From: CAIKMD01 sp036501365 | GTDB lineage: Bacteria; Pseudomonadota; Alphaproteobacteria; ATCC43930; CGMCC-115725 | DNA: 64,000 nucleotides | Assembly (NCBI GenBank): GCA_036501365.1 | Contig: DASYAL010000027.1 | Location: forward strand, 16,222 to 80,221 | Direction of reading: 5' to 3' | Shown here: piece by piece, positions 26,788 through 34,438 of the stretch | Numbering within the stretch: the stretch's first letter is position 1 | How the letters are laid out: every line of letters begins with the position of its first letter | Program-made: the position numbers and the translations under genes | Notes under the pieces: model-generated | What the model was told of the DNA's origin: nothing | Database searches by the model: none | The model's input: only the letters and a program-made list of their open reading frames with translations

Positions 26788-27858
26788 CTAACGGCCCGAC
26801 AGGATCTTCACCGCCTTCTCCAGCCCGACCTGGCCTTCGGGATGGTCGCGATGCCATTGAATGGTGAAATAGTGGAATTGGATGCCGCGTTTTTTCGCGG
26901 CATCGATCTCGGGCGCGAGCTGAGAATCGGGATAGGTATAAAGATCGGTGTTGGCGTATTTCCAGACGAACCGCTGACCCTCCGGAGTCTCGAGGAAGGT
27001 AACGAACAGGATCGCGGCATCGGGCGCCGCGGCATTTTTCGGGATCGAAAAATAGTAAAACCGCAGCGCCGCGAAATCCTCCGGGGTGACATGCGCGATC
27101 GGCGCGCCTTTCTTCACGAGATCGACCCATTCGCGACCGCTGCAGTCCATGGCGAAGCCGACGAACTCGCCCGAGGCGACGCGTTCGAGATCGGAGCATC
27201 GGATCAGCCCGCCGAGCTGCGGCGACAGTTCGCGCGCGAATTCGACGCCGCGCTCGCCCCAGACATCGGAGCCGGTCAAGAGCTCCCACGAGCCGGCGTA
27301 AGGCGTCGAGGCGATCTTGCCCTTCCATTCCGGTCGCAGGAGATCGGTGAGCTTCGTCGGCACCATCGGCGCCAGCTTGGTGTTGTAGACGATCCCGCCC
27401 GGCATGGTCGTGTAGATGCGGATCGCGCGCCCCTCCGCCTCGACCGAGGACGGGTCGATCCTGCCCGGCAGCAGCGACACCCAATCGATCGGCACCGACA
27501 CGCCTTTGGCGGCGAGATCGGCCGCATGCTGGTCAGAGCCGATGACGGCGTCCGTCGGCGACGGGCTGCCGGCGGCGTTCGCGAGCACGACCTGATTGAC
27601 GATCTCCGGCAAAGACGGGCCCGGCGTGAAGCGAATGGCAATGTTGGTACCGTATTTCGCGTTCATGGCATCGCCGATAAGCTTCAGTCCATCGGCGCCA
27701 GCGAGGATGCCGCCGCCCCATTCGAGGTTGAGCCGCGGTTCTTTCTTTGCCGCGTCGATCACCTTGGCGAGAGCCGGGCTCGGCTCCTCCGCCTGCGCGG
27801 CGCCGCATAAGACAACGCAGGCCGCGACGGCGGCGGCCACCGGCCGGATCATGCGCAT
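26788..27858 (-). CDS. ABC-type extracellular solute-binding protein (orphan), coupled to a Rieske gene
   Basis: The protein has 356 residues with a signal peptide (VAAAVAACVVLCGAAQAEE). It resembles periplasmic iron(III)/spermidine-type binding proteins: PEIVNQVVLANAAGSPS, MPGGIVYNTKLAPMVP, LTDLLRPEWKGKIAST, and CSDLERVASGEFVGFAMD. Its ATG shares one base with the Rieske stop codon (TGATG), meaning tight translational coupling. No permease or ATPase gene follows, and the POT gene is convergent. The ligand may be the substrate of the coupled oxygenase. It has the same general design as the binding protein at 40981. Confidence 0.82.
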   Translation of the reverse strand: MRMIRPVAAAVAACVVLCGAAQAEEPSPALAKVIDAAKKEPRLNLEWGGGILAGADGLKLIGDAMNAKYGTNIAIRFTPGPSLPEIVNQVVLANAAGSPSPTDAVIGSDQHAADLAAKGVSVPIDWVSLLPGRIDPSSVEAEGRAIRIYTTMPGGIVYNTKLAPMVPTKLTDLLRPEWKGKIASTPYAGSWELLTGSDVWGERGVEFARELSPQLGGLIRCSDLERVASGEFVGFAMDCSGREWVDLVKKGAPIAHVTPEDFAALRFYYFSIPKNAAAPDAAILFVTFLETPEGQRFVWKYANTDLYTYPDSQLAPEIDAAKKRGIQFHYFTIQWHRDHPEGQVGLEKAVKILSGR

Positions 27859-28985
27859 CACGCGGGCAGGACCGGCGATTTTTCGTGATCGGAGAAATTC
27901 TTGCCGGCGTCGAGGCGGATAATGTCGTTGCGGCCGGCGTCGCGCACGATGCCGTGCGGATCGCGACCTTCTTTCACCGCCGCGATCGAATCGAACGCGA
28001 CCTTGCGCCACATCACCACGCCGCGGTCGGAGGTGCCGAGGAATTCCTTGGTCCGGTCGTGGATGACGCCCTGGCCTTCCTGCGCGGCTCGATCCTGGTC
28101 GCCCGAGGCAATGCCCCACCACCCGTCTTCCACCCGTTCGTAAACACCGGGCTGGTTGTGCTCGAAGCCGCGGCATTCGCGCTTATAGGGACCTTGCGGC
28201 TTGAAGCGGCTCTCGACGAAGAAGGTCATCGTTGTGAAATCGTCGGTCGGCACGCGGATATGAAAGAAATCGCTCGGGGTCGTCCCGGCGCGCGCGTTGT
28301 GGCGTCGCGTCGAGGATGGGAAGATGTCGTGCACGATGTTGCGATTGCCGCCAGGATATTGCGACTCGGTGCGGAAACCGTACCACGTCGGCGTGTAGCC
28401 GACCTCCGGCCGTTTCAATGCGATCGAAGGATAGACGGAAGCGTGCAGCGCCATGCTGTGATAGGGATCCATGCCGTTCTCGGCGCGCTGCGCCCAATTG
28501 CAGTGATCGTCGCTCGCCCAAATGATGCGATCGCATTCCTCCAGGCAGAGCAGGTCGTAGCGCGGCAGGATCGGCGCCGGTTCCGGCCCGATATAGGCAA
28601 AGACCAGCCCGGCCGCGACCTGTATCCGCGCCGTGCGCTGCTTCACGTCTTCATGGAGACGGCTGCCCGGCGGCTCGGCGGGCATTTCGAGGCATTGGCC
28701 ATCGGCCCCATAGAGCCACCCGTGATAACAGCAGCGGATGCCGCGTTCTTCGACACGCCCGAACTGCAGCGAGGTGCGCCGATGCGCGCAGATATGATCG
28801 AGCATGCCGATCCGGCCTTTGCCGTCGCGGAAAAGCACGAAATCCTCGCCGAGGAGGCGCACCATGATCGGCTTTTTCTCGATCTTTTCCTCGAACCAGA
28901 CCGGCCACCAATAGCGGCGCAGCATCTCGCCGCCCGGCGTCCCGGGGCCGACGCGCGTCAGCATCTCGTTCTCTTCGGGTGTCAT
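27858..28985 (-). CDS. Rieske non-heme iron oxygenase alpha subunit
   Basis: The protein has 375 residues. Cluster ligands are Cys66-x-His68 (ICAHRR) and Cys85-x2-His88 (CCYHGW). The iron site is Asp173-x2-His176-x4-His181 (MDPYHSMALH). It is closest in layout to the copy at 50284 (both have ENEML/AENRIM, GPGTPGGEMLRRYWWP and GIRCCYHGW), so the two look like paralogues. It is the first gene of a pair with the solute-binding protein, joined by TGATG. It probably attacks an aromatic acid or ether; no reductase or beta subunit is beside it. Confidence 0.9.
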   Translation of the reverse strand: MTPEENEMLTRVGPGTPGGEMLRRYWWPVWFEEKIEKKPIMVRLLGEDFVLFRDGKGRIGMLDHICAHRRTSLQFGRVEERGIRCCYHGWLYGADGQCLEMPAEPPGSRLHEDVKQRTARIQVAAGLVFAYIGPEPAPILPRYDLLCLEECDRIIWASDDHCNWAQRAENGMDPYHSMALHASVYPSIALKRPEVGYTPTWYGFRTESQYPGGNRNIVHDIFPSSTRRHNARAGTTPSDFFHIRVPTDDFTTMTFFVESRFKPQGPYKRECRGFEHNQPGVYERVEDGWWGIASGDQDRAAQEGQGVIHDRTKEFLGTSDRGVVMWRKVAFDSIAAVKEGRDPHGIVRDAGRNDIIRLDAGKNFSDHEKSPVLPA

Positions 28986-29124
28986 GGGCGTTCCTCGCCG
29001 CTTTTGCCAATCGTCGGACGATCGATTTTACGGCAGGCGCTGTCAAGCGTCCACCGAGCAACCAAAGCCCAGCGCGCCGGTTGTTGTGACGCGGGCGAAT
29101 TCACTCGAAGTGATGGAGTTTAGA

Positions 29125-29523
29125 ATGGTTGCGACGATCCAGCCGACCTCGGCGACACAAGAGACGAGCCGCCTCATCTCCTCGGAGAAGGTGACCGGGG
29201 CCAAGGTCGAGAACACCAAGGGCGACGGCCTTGGCCATATCGAGGAGATCATGATCGACAAGATTACCGGCCGCGTCGGCTATGCCGTGCTCAATTACGG
29301 CAGCTTCCTGGGCATGGGCGGCAAGCTCTTCGCCCTGCCGTGGGAGGTCCTCAAATACGACACCCGCCGCGACGCTTACGTCATCGGCATCCCGGAAGAG
29401 CGGCTGAAGGACGCGCCGAGCTTCGATAACGGCACATGGCCCGATATGGGCGATCCGGCCTGGGGCAAGGCGATCCACGATTACTATGGCTCGCCCGCCG
29501 ACTGGTACCTGTCGAGCTACTAG
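29125..29523 (+). CDS. PRC-barrel domain protein
   Basis: From ATG 29125 the protein has 132 residues; this start has GGAG at the right distance, whereas ATG 29113 lacks one. The PRC barrel occupies residues 15-75 (LISSEKVTGAKVENTKGDGL, then IMIDKITGRVGYAVLNYGSF, then ALPWEVLKYD). The C-terminal part (DMGDPAWGKAIHDYYG) is shared by many small alphaproteobacterial PRC proteins. There is no signal peptide. The function is unknown; such genes are often stress-related. It is a single-gene unit with its own terminator. Confidence 0.8.
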   Translation: MVATIQPTSATQETSRLISSEKVTGAKVENTKGDGLGHIEEIMIDKITGRVGYAVLNYGSFLGMGGKLFALPWEVLKYDTRRDAYVIGIPEERLKDAPSFDNGTWPDMGDPAWGKAIHDYYGSPADWYLSSY

Positions 29524-29550
29524 CAGGATCCGCCAACAGCACCGTCACGC

Positions 29551-29587
29551 GAAGCGCCCTTCGACCCGAAGGGCGCTTCCTTTTTTC
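29551..29587 (+). terminator. Intrinsic terminator of the PRC-barrel gene
   Basis: A perfect 12-base stem (GAAGCGCCCTTC 29551-29562 with 29568-29579) with a 5-base loop is followed at once by CTTTTTTC. It lies 27 bases after the PRC stop codon and just outside the stop of the convergent 2OG oxygenase gene. The T-run faces right, so it serves the plus strand. Confidence 0.92.
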
Positions 29588-30670
29588 TTACATCAGCTTC
29601 AGCCGCTCTTCGACGGTTTGCTGCATCACGCCAGGCCGGCCGATGCGATTCGACTGCTGGATCAGCGCCTGCACGTAGGGCCCCGCCTCAACCGGCGGGT
29701 ATTTCGCCGGATTGCCCGGACCTTGGCAGCTTGGCAGGCATTCGATGATCGTGTTCGCGTGCGGATTGAAGAACAGCGGCAACGAGACGCGCGCGCGGCT
29801 GCCGGTGTTGAAGTTCGAGGCACGGTGCAGGCTCGAGACGTAATAGCCGTTGGTCCAGCGCGCGAAGAGATCGGCGATGTTGACGACGAAGGTCCCGGGG
29901 ATCGGCGGCAGATCGATCCAGGTGCCGGCGGAATCGCGCACTTCGAGCCCGCCGAGCTCGTCTTGCGACAAGAGGCTGAAGCTGCCGTAATCGGTATGGG
30001 GCGAGATGCCCCATTGCGTGCGTCCCACGGTCGCGGGATCGACTGGCGGATAATAATTGTAGGTGATCGAGCCCGACGGGAAGCGATGCGGCGCGTCGAG
30101 ATAGTCCTCGGGCAGGTCGAGGCTGAGCGCCAGCGCGCGGCAGAGGCGCTGCGCGACGCGGATGCGCTTGACGATATGCGCCTCGGTGAATTCGCGGAAG
30201 CCCGGCATCAGCGCCGGATCGACCCACTGCCCGCGCCCCGAGGTCCGCACCGACTGGTCCTCGATCTCGCCGGGCAGCAGCGGCCGCGGCAAGCTGTAGG
30301 TCTCTTTCTGATCGGCTTCCTTGTCGGGATTGGCGCTCGGATTCTTGCCGCCGACCGGCGTGTAGTTGCACGCCGCCTTCACCTCGCGCGGCAGCGCAAA
30401 AAACATGCGGCCCCAGTCATGCGCCAACTCGAGCTCGGCCTCGGAGATGCCGTGATTGGCGAGATAGAAGAAGCCTGTATCGATGCAGGTGTCATGCAAG
30501 GCGCGGGCGACGCGCTGGCGCTCCTCGAGGCTGCCGTCATTCGTATAGGCCGAGAAATCGATCACCGGCACGGTCTTGCCGGGCCGGCGCTTCTGGCCGA
30601 GCGACCGCACGCGCTGCCGATTGTCGAAATCGGCGTAGAGCTTGACCTCATCGTCCTTGATCGTTTGCAT
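29588..30670 (-). CDS. Isopenicillin-N-synthase-like 2-oxoglutarate/Fe(II) oxygenase
   Basis: The protein has 360 residues. The N-terminal domain (DIOX_N type) contains VPVIDFSAY and DTGFFYLANHGI. The double-stranded beta-helix core has the iron facial triad His225-x-Asp227 (SPHTDYGS) and His282 (SSLHRASN). Arg294-x-Ser296 (RARVS) is the 2-oxoglutarate carboxylate-binding motif. The segment 97-140 (CNYTPVGGKN, DKEADQKETY) forms the lid/substrate region typical of the family. Bacterial members hydroxylate or cleave small acids and xenobiotics. It is divergent by 109 bases from a GMC oxidoreductase and has a shortened paralogue at 33456. Confidence 0.87.
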   Translation of the reverse strand: MQTIKDDEVKLYADFDNRQRVRSLGQKRRPGKTVPVIDFSAYTNDGSLEERQRVARALHDTCIDTGFFYLANHGISEAELELAHDWGRMFFALPREVKAACNYTPVGGKNPSANPDKEADQKETYSLPRPLLPGEIEDQSVRTSGRGQWVDPALMPGFREFTEAHIVKRIRVAQRLCRALALSLDLPEDYLDAPHRFPSGSITYNYYPPVDPATVGRTQWGISPHTDYGSFSLLSQDELGGLEVRDSAGTWIDLPPIPGTFVVNIADLFARWTNGYYVSSLHRASNFNTGSRARVSLPLFFNPHANTIIECLPSCQGPGNPAKYPPVEAGPYVQALIQQSNRIGRPGVMQQTVEERLKLM

Positions 30671-30779
30671 GACGCCGTCTCCGCCGCTCTCCCGGATCGC
30701 CGGACCTTTCCGGCCCAGGTTACGGCATTATACTCGATTGCCGAGGCCTAGAAGCAACGATCGAAACACCAAAATCGCC

Positions 30780-32408
30780 ATGACCACCTACGACACCATC
30801 ATCGTCGGCGCCGGCTCCGCCGGCTGCGTGCTCGCGGCGCGGCTCGGCGAGGACGCCGCCCGGCGCATCCTCGTCCTCGAGGCCGGCGGTGAGGATAAGC
30901 ATTGGCTGATCCATCTGCCCTTGGGCGTCGGCAAGGTGTGGAACGACCCGCGCTGGAACTGGAGCTATAAGAGCGAGCCCGAGCCGCATCTCGACAATCG
31001 CCGCATCGATCATCCGCGCGGCAAGGTCGTCGGCGGCTCGTCCTCGATCAATATCATGGCTTATGTGCGCTGCCACCGGATCGACTACGACCGGCTGCCG
31101 CAGATGGGCCTCAAAGGCTGGTCCTATGCCGATGTGCTGCCCTATTTCAAACGCGCCGAGACTTGGGAGGAAGGCGGCAATCTCTATCGCGGCGACAGCG
31201 GCCCGCTGAAAACGCGCAAGAATCTAATGGCCGACCCGATCTGGGACGCCTTCGCCGCGGCGGCGCCCGAGCTCGGCTGTGAGATGGTCGACGATTTCAA
31301 CGCGGATGAGCAGCAGGGCTTCAGCCGGCTGCAACATACGATCGGCAACGGCCGGCGCTCGAGCACCGCGGTCGCTTATCTCCGGCCGGCGATGGAGCGT
31401 GGCAACATTACCCTCGTCACCGACGCGCATGTGACGCGGGTGCTGTTCGACGGGCCGCGCGCCGTCGGCATCGAATATGTGAAAGACGGGCAGAAGCAGG
31501 AAGCGCGCGCCGAGGGCGAGGTGATCCTCGCGGGCGGCGCCTTCAACTCGCCGCAGCTTCTGCTGCTTTCCGGCATCGGTCCCGTCGACGAGCTGAAAGA
31601 GGTCGGCATCATGCCGCGCGTCGATCTCAAAGGCGTCGGCAAGAACATGTCGAATCATCCGGTCGCCTCGACGCAATGGCTGCGCGCCAGAGGCCAAGGC
31701 ACCTTCCATCGCGGCTTGCGGATGGACCGGCTGGCAGTCAGCCTTGCGCAGTATTTCCTCTTCGGCACCGGCTTCGCGACACGCGTCCCCGCGATGGGCA
31801 CCGCCTTCACCAAGAGCGCGGCCGATCTGGAGGCGCCCGATCTGCAATTCTATTGCGGCGGCGGCGGCTTCCGCGCGCATGAGTGGTTCCCGGTCGTCCG
31901 TCCGCCCGAGCCCGATATCTTCGGCCTGACTTATTGCCATCTGCGCCCGGAAAGCCGCGGCGAGGTGAAGCTCGCTTCGACCGATCCGCTGGCGCCGATC
32001 AAGATCTACAACAATTTCTTTGCCACCGAATACGACCGGCGCGCGATGCGCGAGGGCATGAAATTTGCGCTGCACACGGTCGAGGAAACCAAGGCTTTCA
32101 CCGGCTTCGCGCGCAGCCGCGTGCTGCCCGGCCCCGAGGTGAAAAGCGACACCGAGATCGACGCGTTCCTGCGCGCCACTGTCGCGACCATCCATCACCC
32201 CGCCGGCACCTGCAAGATCGGCACCGACGCAATGGCAGTGGTCGATCCGGAATTCCGCGTGCGCGGCACCGAGCGGCTCTATGTGATCGACGCCTCGATC
32301 ATCCCCGATCCCATCGGCGGCAACCTCAACGCGCCGGTGATCATGATCGCCGAGAAGGCGTCGGACGTGCTGCGCGGCCGGCCGCCCCTGCCGCCGGCGG
32401 ATCTCTAG
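30780..32408 (+). CDS. GMC family FAD-dependent alcohol dehydrogenase (choline-dehydrogenase-like)
   Basis: From ATG 30780 the protein has 542 residues. The FAD dinucleotide-binding motif is TIIVGAGSAGCVLAARL at the N-terminus. GMC signature 1 is GKVVGGSSSINIMAYVR and signature 2 is GGAFNSPQLLLLSGIG. The active-site base pair is expected at His472/His473 (IHHPAGTCKIG) with the conserved Asn of GGNLNAP. It is cytoplasmic, unlike the GMC subunit at 18884. It likely oxidises an alcohol formed in the same catabolic region. The upstream in-frame start at 30642 lies inside the divergent gene's coding end and was not used. It converges with the SRPBCC gene with a 4-base stop overlap. Confidence 0.88.
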   Translation: MTTYDTIIVGAGSAGCVLAARLGEDAARRILVLEAGGEDKHWLIHLPLGVGKVWNDPRWNWSYKSEPEPHLDNRRIDHPRGKVVGGSSSINIMAYVRCHRIDYDRLPQMGLKGWSYADVLPYFKRAETWEEGGNLYRGDSGPLKTRKNLMADPIWDAFAAAAPELGCEMVDDFNADEQQGFSRLQHTIGNGRRSSTAVAYLRPAMERGNITLVTDAHVTRVLFDGPRAVGIEYVKDGQKQEARAEGEVILAGGAFNSPQLLLLSGIGPVDELKEVGIMPRVDLKGVGKNMSNHPVASTQWLRARGQGTFHRGLRMDRLAVSLAQYFLFGTGFATRVPAMGTAFTKSAADLEAPDLQFYCGGGGFRAHEWFPVVRPPEPDIFGLTYCHLRPESRGEVKLASTDPLAPIKIYNNFFATEYDRRAMREGMKFALHTVEETKAFTGFARSRVLPGPEVKSDTEIDAFLRATVATIHHPAGTCKIGTDAMAVVDPEFRVRGTERLYVIDASIIPDPIGGNLNAPVIMIAEKASDVLRGRPPLPPADL

Positions 32409-32830
32409 ACGCGCGGCGACTCAAGCATCTTTTTAAGCTGCGCCAGCTCGATATCGACGAGCTTGATCTGCTGGTCGAAGGAATCGTCGCTGAAGCCCGG
32501 CGGCTGAAAGAAGGTGATCATGAATTCGGCGCCGCCGCTGTTGGCGACAACGCGCGCCGGTACCGTCCAGCTCGCCTGTGGATCGACAAAATCGTGATCG
32601 AGAATGCCATGACGCGCATCGGCGCGGACACGCAGCCGCGCCGCGCCATGCGGCGTCATCATGTCCCACCAATCGGGATCGCTCGTCGGGCTGATCGATT
32701 TCACATTGACGATCGCCCATTTCGGCCAATTTCCAGGGTTCGCAAGAAAGGCGAAAGCGGCGTCCGGCTCGCAACCTATGCGCACCGTCTTGGTAATCGA
32801 TCGCGCCGTGGTATGGGTATTCGCGTTCAT
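32405..32830 (-). CDS. SRPBCC (START/Bet v1-like) ligand-binding domain protein
   Basis: The protein has 141 residues. The pattern of the SRPBCC fold is visible: ITKTVRIGCEPDAAFAFLAN, NWPKWAIVNVKSI, HDFVDPQASWTVPARVV and EFMITFFQPPG, ending with a long C-terminal helix. The fold makes a hydrophobic pocket for lipids, polyketides or other small ligands. It follows the MarR gene by 23 bases on the same strand, so both are likely controlled by the operator at 33354-33382. Pairing with a MarR regulator suggests a role in handling the inducing hydrophobic compound. Confidence 0.78.
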   Translation of the reverse strand: MNANTHTTARSITKTVRIGCEPDAAFAFLANPGNWPKWAIVNVKSISPTSDPDWWDMMTPHGAARLRVRADARHGILDHDFVDPQASWTVPARVVANSGGAEFMITFFQPPGFSDDSFDQQIKLVDIELAQLKKMLESPRV

Positions 32831-32853
32831 CGACGTGCTCCTTCTCGGTGGTT

Positions 32854-33327
32854 TCAGTCGTCGCTTTCAAGGTCGGCTTCGCGCTTATCGAGCGCATCGC
32901 AAAATCGCCGCAGGCTGCGGCGCAGCACAGCGAGCTCAGTTCCCGACAGCTCGGATGCGAGCTCGCGGTAATAAGCCCGTGCGTGCCTCATCAACTGCGC
33001 GAAAGTCGATCGGCCGCATTCCGTCAGGACGAGAAACGGCGAGGTCTTGTGATCGGGATTGGGCTGCAAGGTCGCGAGCCCCTCCGCGATGAGGAGATCG
33101 GCGATGCGCTGGACATTCTGCCGGGCGATGCCAAGACGCCGCGCGATCTGCGGCACGGTCTTGGAATCGGCGGAAGCGGCGCTCAGCACCTGCCAACGCG
33201 CCTGCGTCTGACCGATGGCGCGCGCGATCGCATCGGCATTGCGGCGCAATTGTCCGGCAAGCTGATAGATGTCCGCGATGATCAGCGGCACCACGCCGAG
33301 CGTCTCGTCGCGATCCTTTACGCTCAT
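32854..33327 (-). CDS. MarR family transcriptional regulator
   Basis: The protein has 157 residues and the start has GAGGAAG. The winged helix-turn-helix is around residues 40-100: ARWQVLSAASADSKTVPQIA, then RRLGIARQNVQRIADLLIAE as the recognition helix, and the wing LQPNPDHKTSPFLVLTECG. Long N- and C-terminal helices should form the dimer. MarR repressors are released by aromatic or phenolic ligands. It is the only recognisable DNA-binding regulator in the window and probably represses its own operon and possibly the neighbouring 2OG oxygenase/MFS unit. Confidence 0.9.
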   Translation of the reverse strand: MSVKDRDETLGVVPLIIADIYQLAGQLRRNADAIARAIGQTQARWQVLSAASADSKTVPQIARRLGIARQNVQRIADLLIAEGLATLQPNPDHKTSPFLVLTECGRSTFAQLMRHARAYYRELASELSGTELAVLRRSLRRFCDALDKREADLESDD

Positions 33328-33353
33328 GAGCGGAGCTTCCTCTAAATTGGAAT

Positions 33354-33383
33354 AATCATGTCATACTGACATCATTATGTCAA
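33354..33383 (-). promoter_or_regulatory. MarR promoter and operator with three half-sites
   Basis: On the minus strand a -35 TTGACA (33378-33383, perfect) and a -10 CATGAT (33355-33360, 4 of 6) are spaced by 17 bases. Between and over them lie alternating half-sites ATGTCA (33358-33363), TGACAT (33367-33372) and ATGTCA (33377-33382). The first two form a near-perfect palindrome (9 of 10 pairs, 3-base centre); the last two form a perfect 6-base-arm palindrome with a 4-base centre. Binding here would cover the promoter, the usual way MarR proteins repress themselves. Confidence 0.75.
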
Positions 33384-33455
33384 TTTGAAAAGCGCGATTT
33401 GGCGATCCGTCCCGGGGGCGGCGGCGGATGATCAGAACGGGGCGAGGCGTTCGAG

Positions 33456-34412
33456 CTACAGCGTCTTGAACCGCTCTTCGGCGGTCTTCTGCATCACGCC
33501 CGGCCGGCCGGTGCGGTAAGACTGCTCCAGCAGCATGCGGACATAGGGCCCCGCCTCGACCGGTTCGTATTTCGCCGGATTGCCGGGCCCTTGGCAGGTC
33601 GGCAGGCAGGCGACCTCGGTCTTGGGATGCGGGATGACGAACAGCGACAGCGAGATGCGGGCGCGGCCGCCCAGGTTGAAATTCGAGGCGCGGTGCAGGC
33701 TCGAGACATAGAGCCCATTGGTCCAGCGCGCGAAAAGGTCGGCGATGTTGACGACGAAGGCGCCGCGCAGCGGCGGCACCTCGAACCACGCGCCCGAGGC
33801 GTCGCGGATCTCGAGCCCGCCGAGCGCATCCTGGGACAAGAGGGTGAAGCTGCCGTAATCGGTATGCGGCGAGATACCCCATTGGGTGCGGCCGACCGTC
33901 CCCGGATCGAGCGCCGGATAGTAGTTGTAGACATAGGCCGTGGTCACGAAGCGGTGCGATTCGTCGAAATAATCCTCGCGCAGATCGAGGCTCAGCGCGA
34001 GTGCACGGCAGAGGCGATGAACCACGGCGATGCGCTTTAAGATATGCGCCTCGCTGAAAGCCTTGAAGCCGGGGAGAAGCTCCTCATTCGGCCATCGCCC
34101 GCCGCCGGTCAGCGCCGGGCCTTCGCGCGGCAACTCGAAGAAGAGATGTCCCCAATCATGCGCGACGTCGAGCTCCGAAGCGGAGATGCCATGATTGACG
34201 AGATAGAAAAAGCCGGTATCCGTGCAGGCGTCGCGCAATTGCCGCGCCACCGCCCGGCGCGCGGCAAGATCGCGGCTCTCGCTATAGGCGGCGAAATCGA
34301 TCGCCGGCAACGTCTTGGCCGAGCGCCGCGACGCGGTCAGCGAGCGCAGCCGCTCGCGATTGTCGAAGTCGGCGTAGAGGCCGATGGCGTCGTCCTTGAT
34401 GGTCTCGACCAT
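33456..34412 (-). CDS. Isopenicillin-N-synthase-like 2OG/Fe(II) oxygenase, shortened paralogue
   Basis: The protein has 318 residues and is clearly a paralogue of the 360-residue enzyme at 29588. The start (MVETIKDDAIGLYADFDNRE against MQTIKDDEVKLYADFDNRQR) and the end match along the length. Iron ligands His183, Asp185 and His240 and the Arg252-x-Ser254 motif are kept. About 42 residues are missing between Glu97 and Gly98, exactly the lid/substrate segment of its paralogue, without breaking the frame. Either the substrate pocket has changed or the enzyme is impaired. It follows the MFS gene at 34439 by 26 bases and is likely co-transcribed with it. Confidence 0.85.
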   Translation of the reverse strand: MVETIKDDAIGLYADFDNRERLRSLTASRRSAKTLPAIDFAAYSESRDLAARRAVARQLRDACTDTGFFYLVNHGISASELDVAHDWGHLFFELPREGPALTGGGRWPNEELLPGFKAFSEAHILKRIAVVHRLCRALALSLDLREDYFDESHRFVTTAYVYNYYPALDPGTVGRTQWGISPHTDYGSFTLLSQDALGGLEIRDASGAWFEVPPLRGAFVVNIADLFARWTNGLYVSSLHRASNFNLGGRARISLSLFVIPHPKTEVACLPTCQGPGNPAKYEPVEAGPYVRMLLEQSYRTGRPGVMQKTAEERFKTL

Positions 34413-34438
34413 CGCTCGTCTCCTTCAGGATTTGGCCC

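Noticed and set aside
30642..30779. N-terminal extension of the cytoplasmic GMC oxidoreductase
   Set aside because: The extra 46 residues overlap the divergent gene's start, lack signal-peptide character, and precede the FAD motif, which begins right at ATG 30780.
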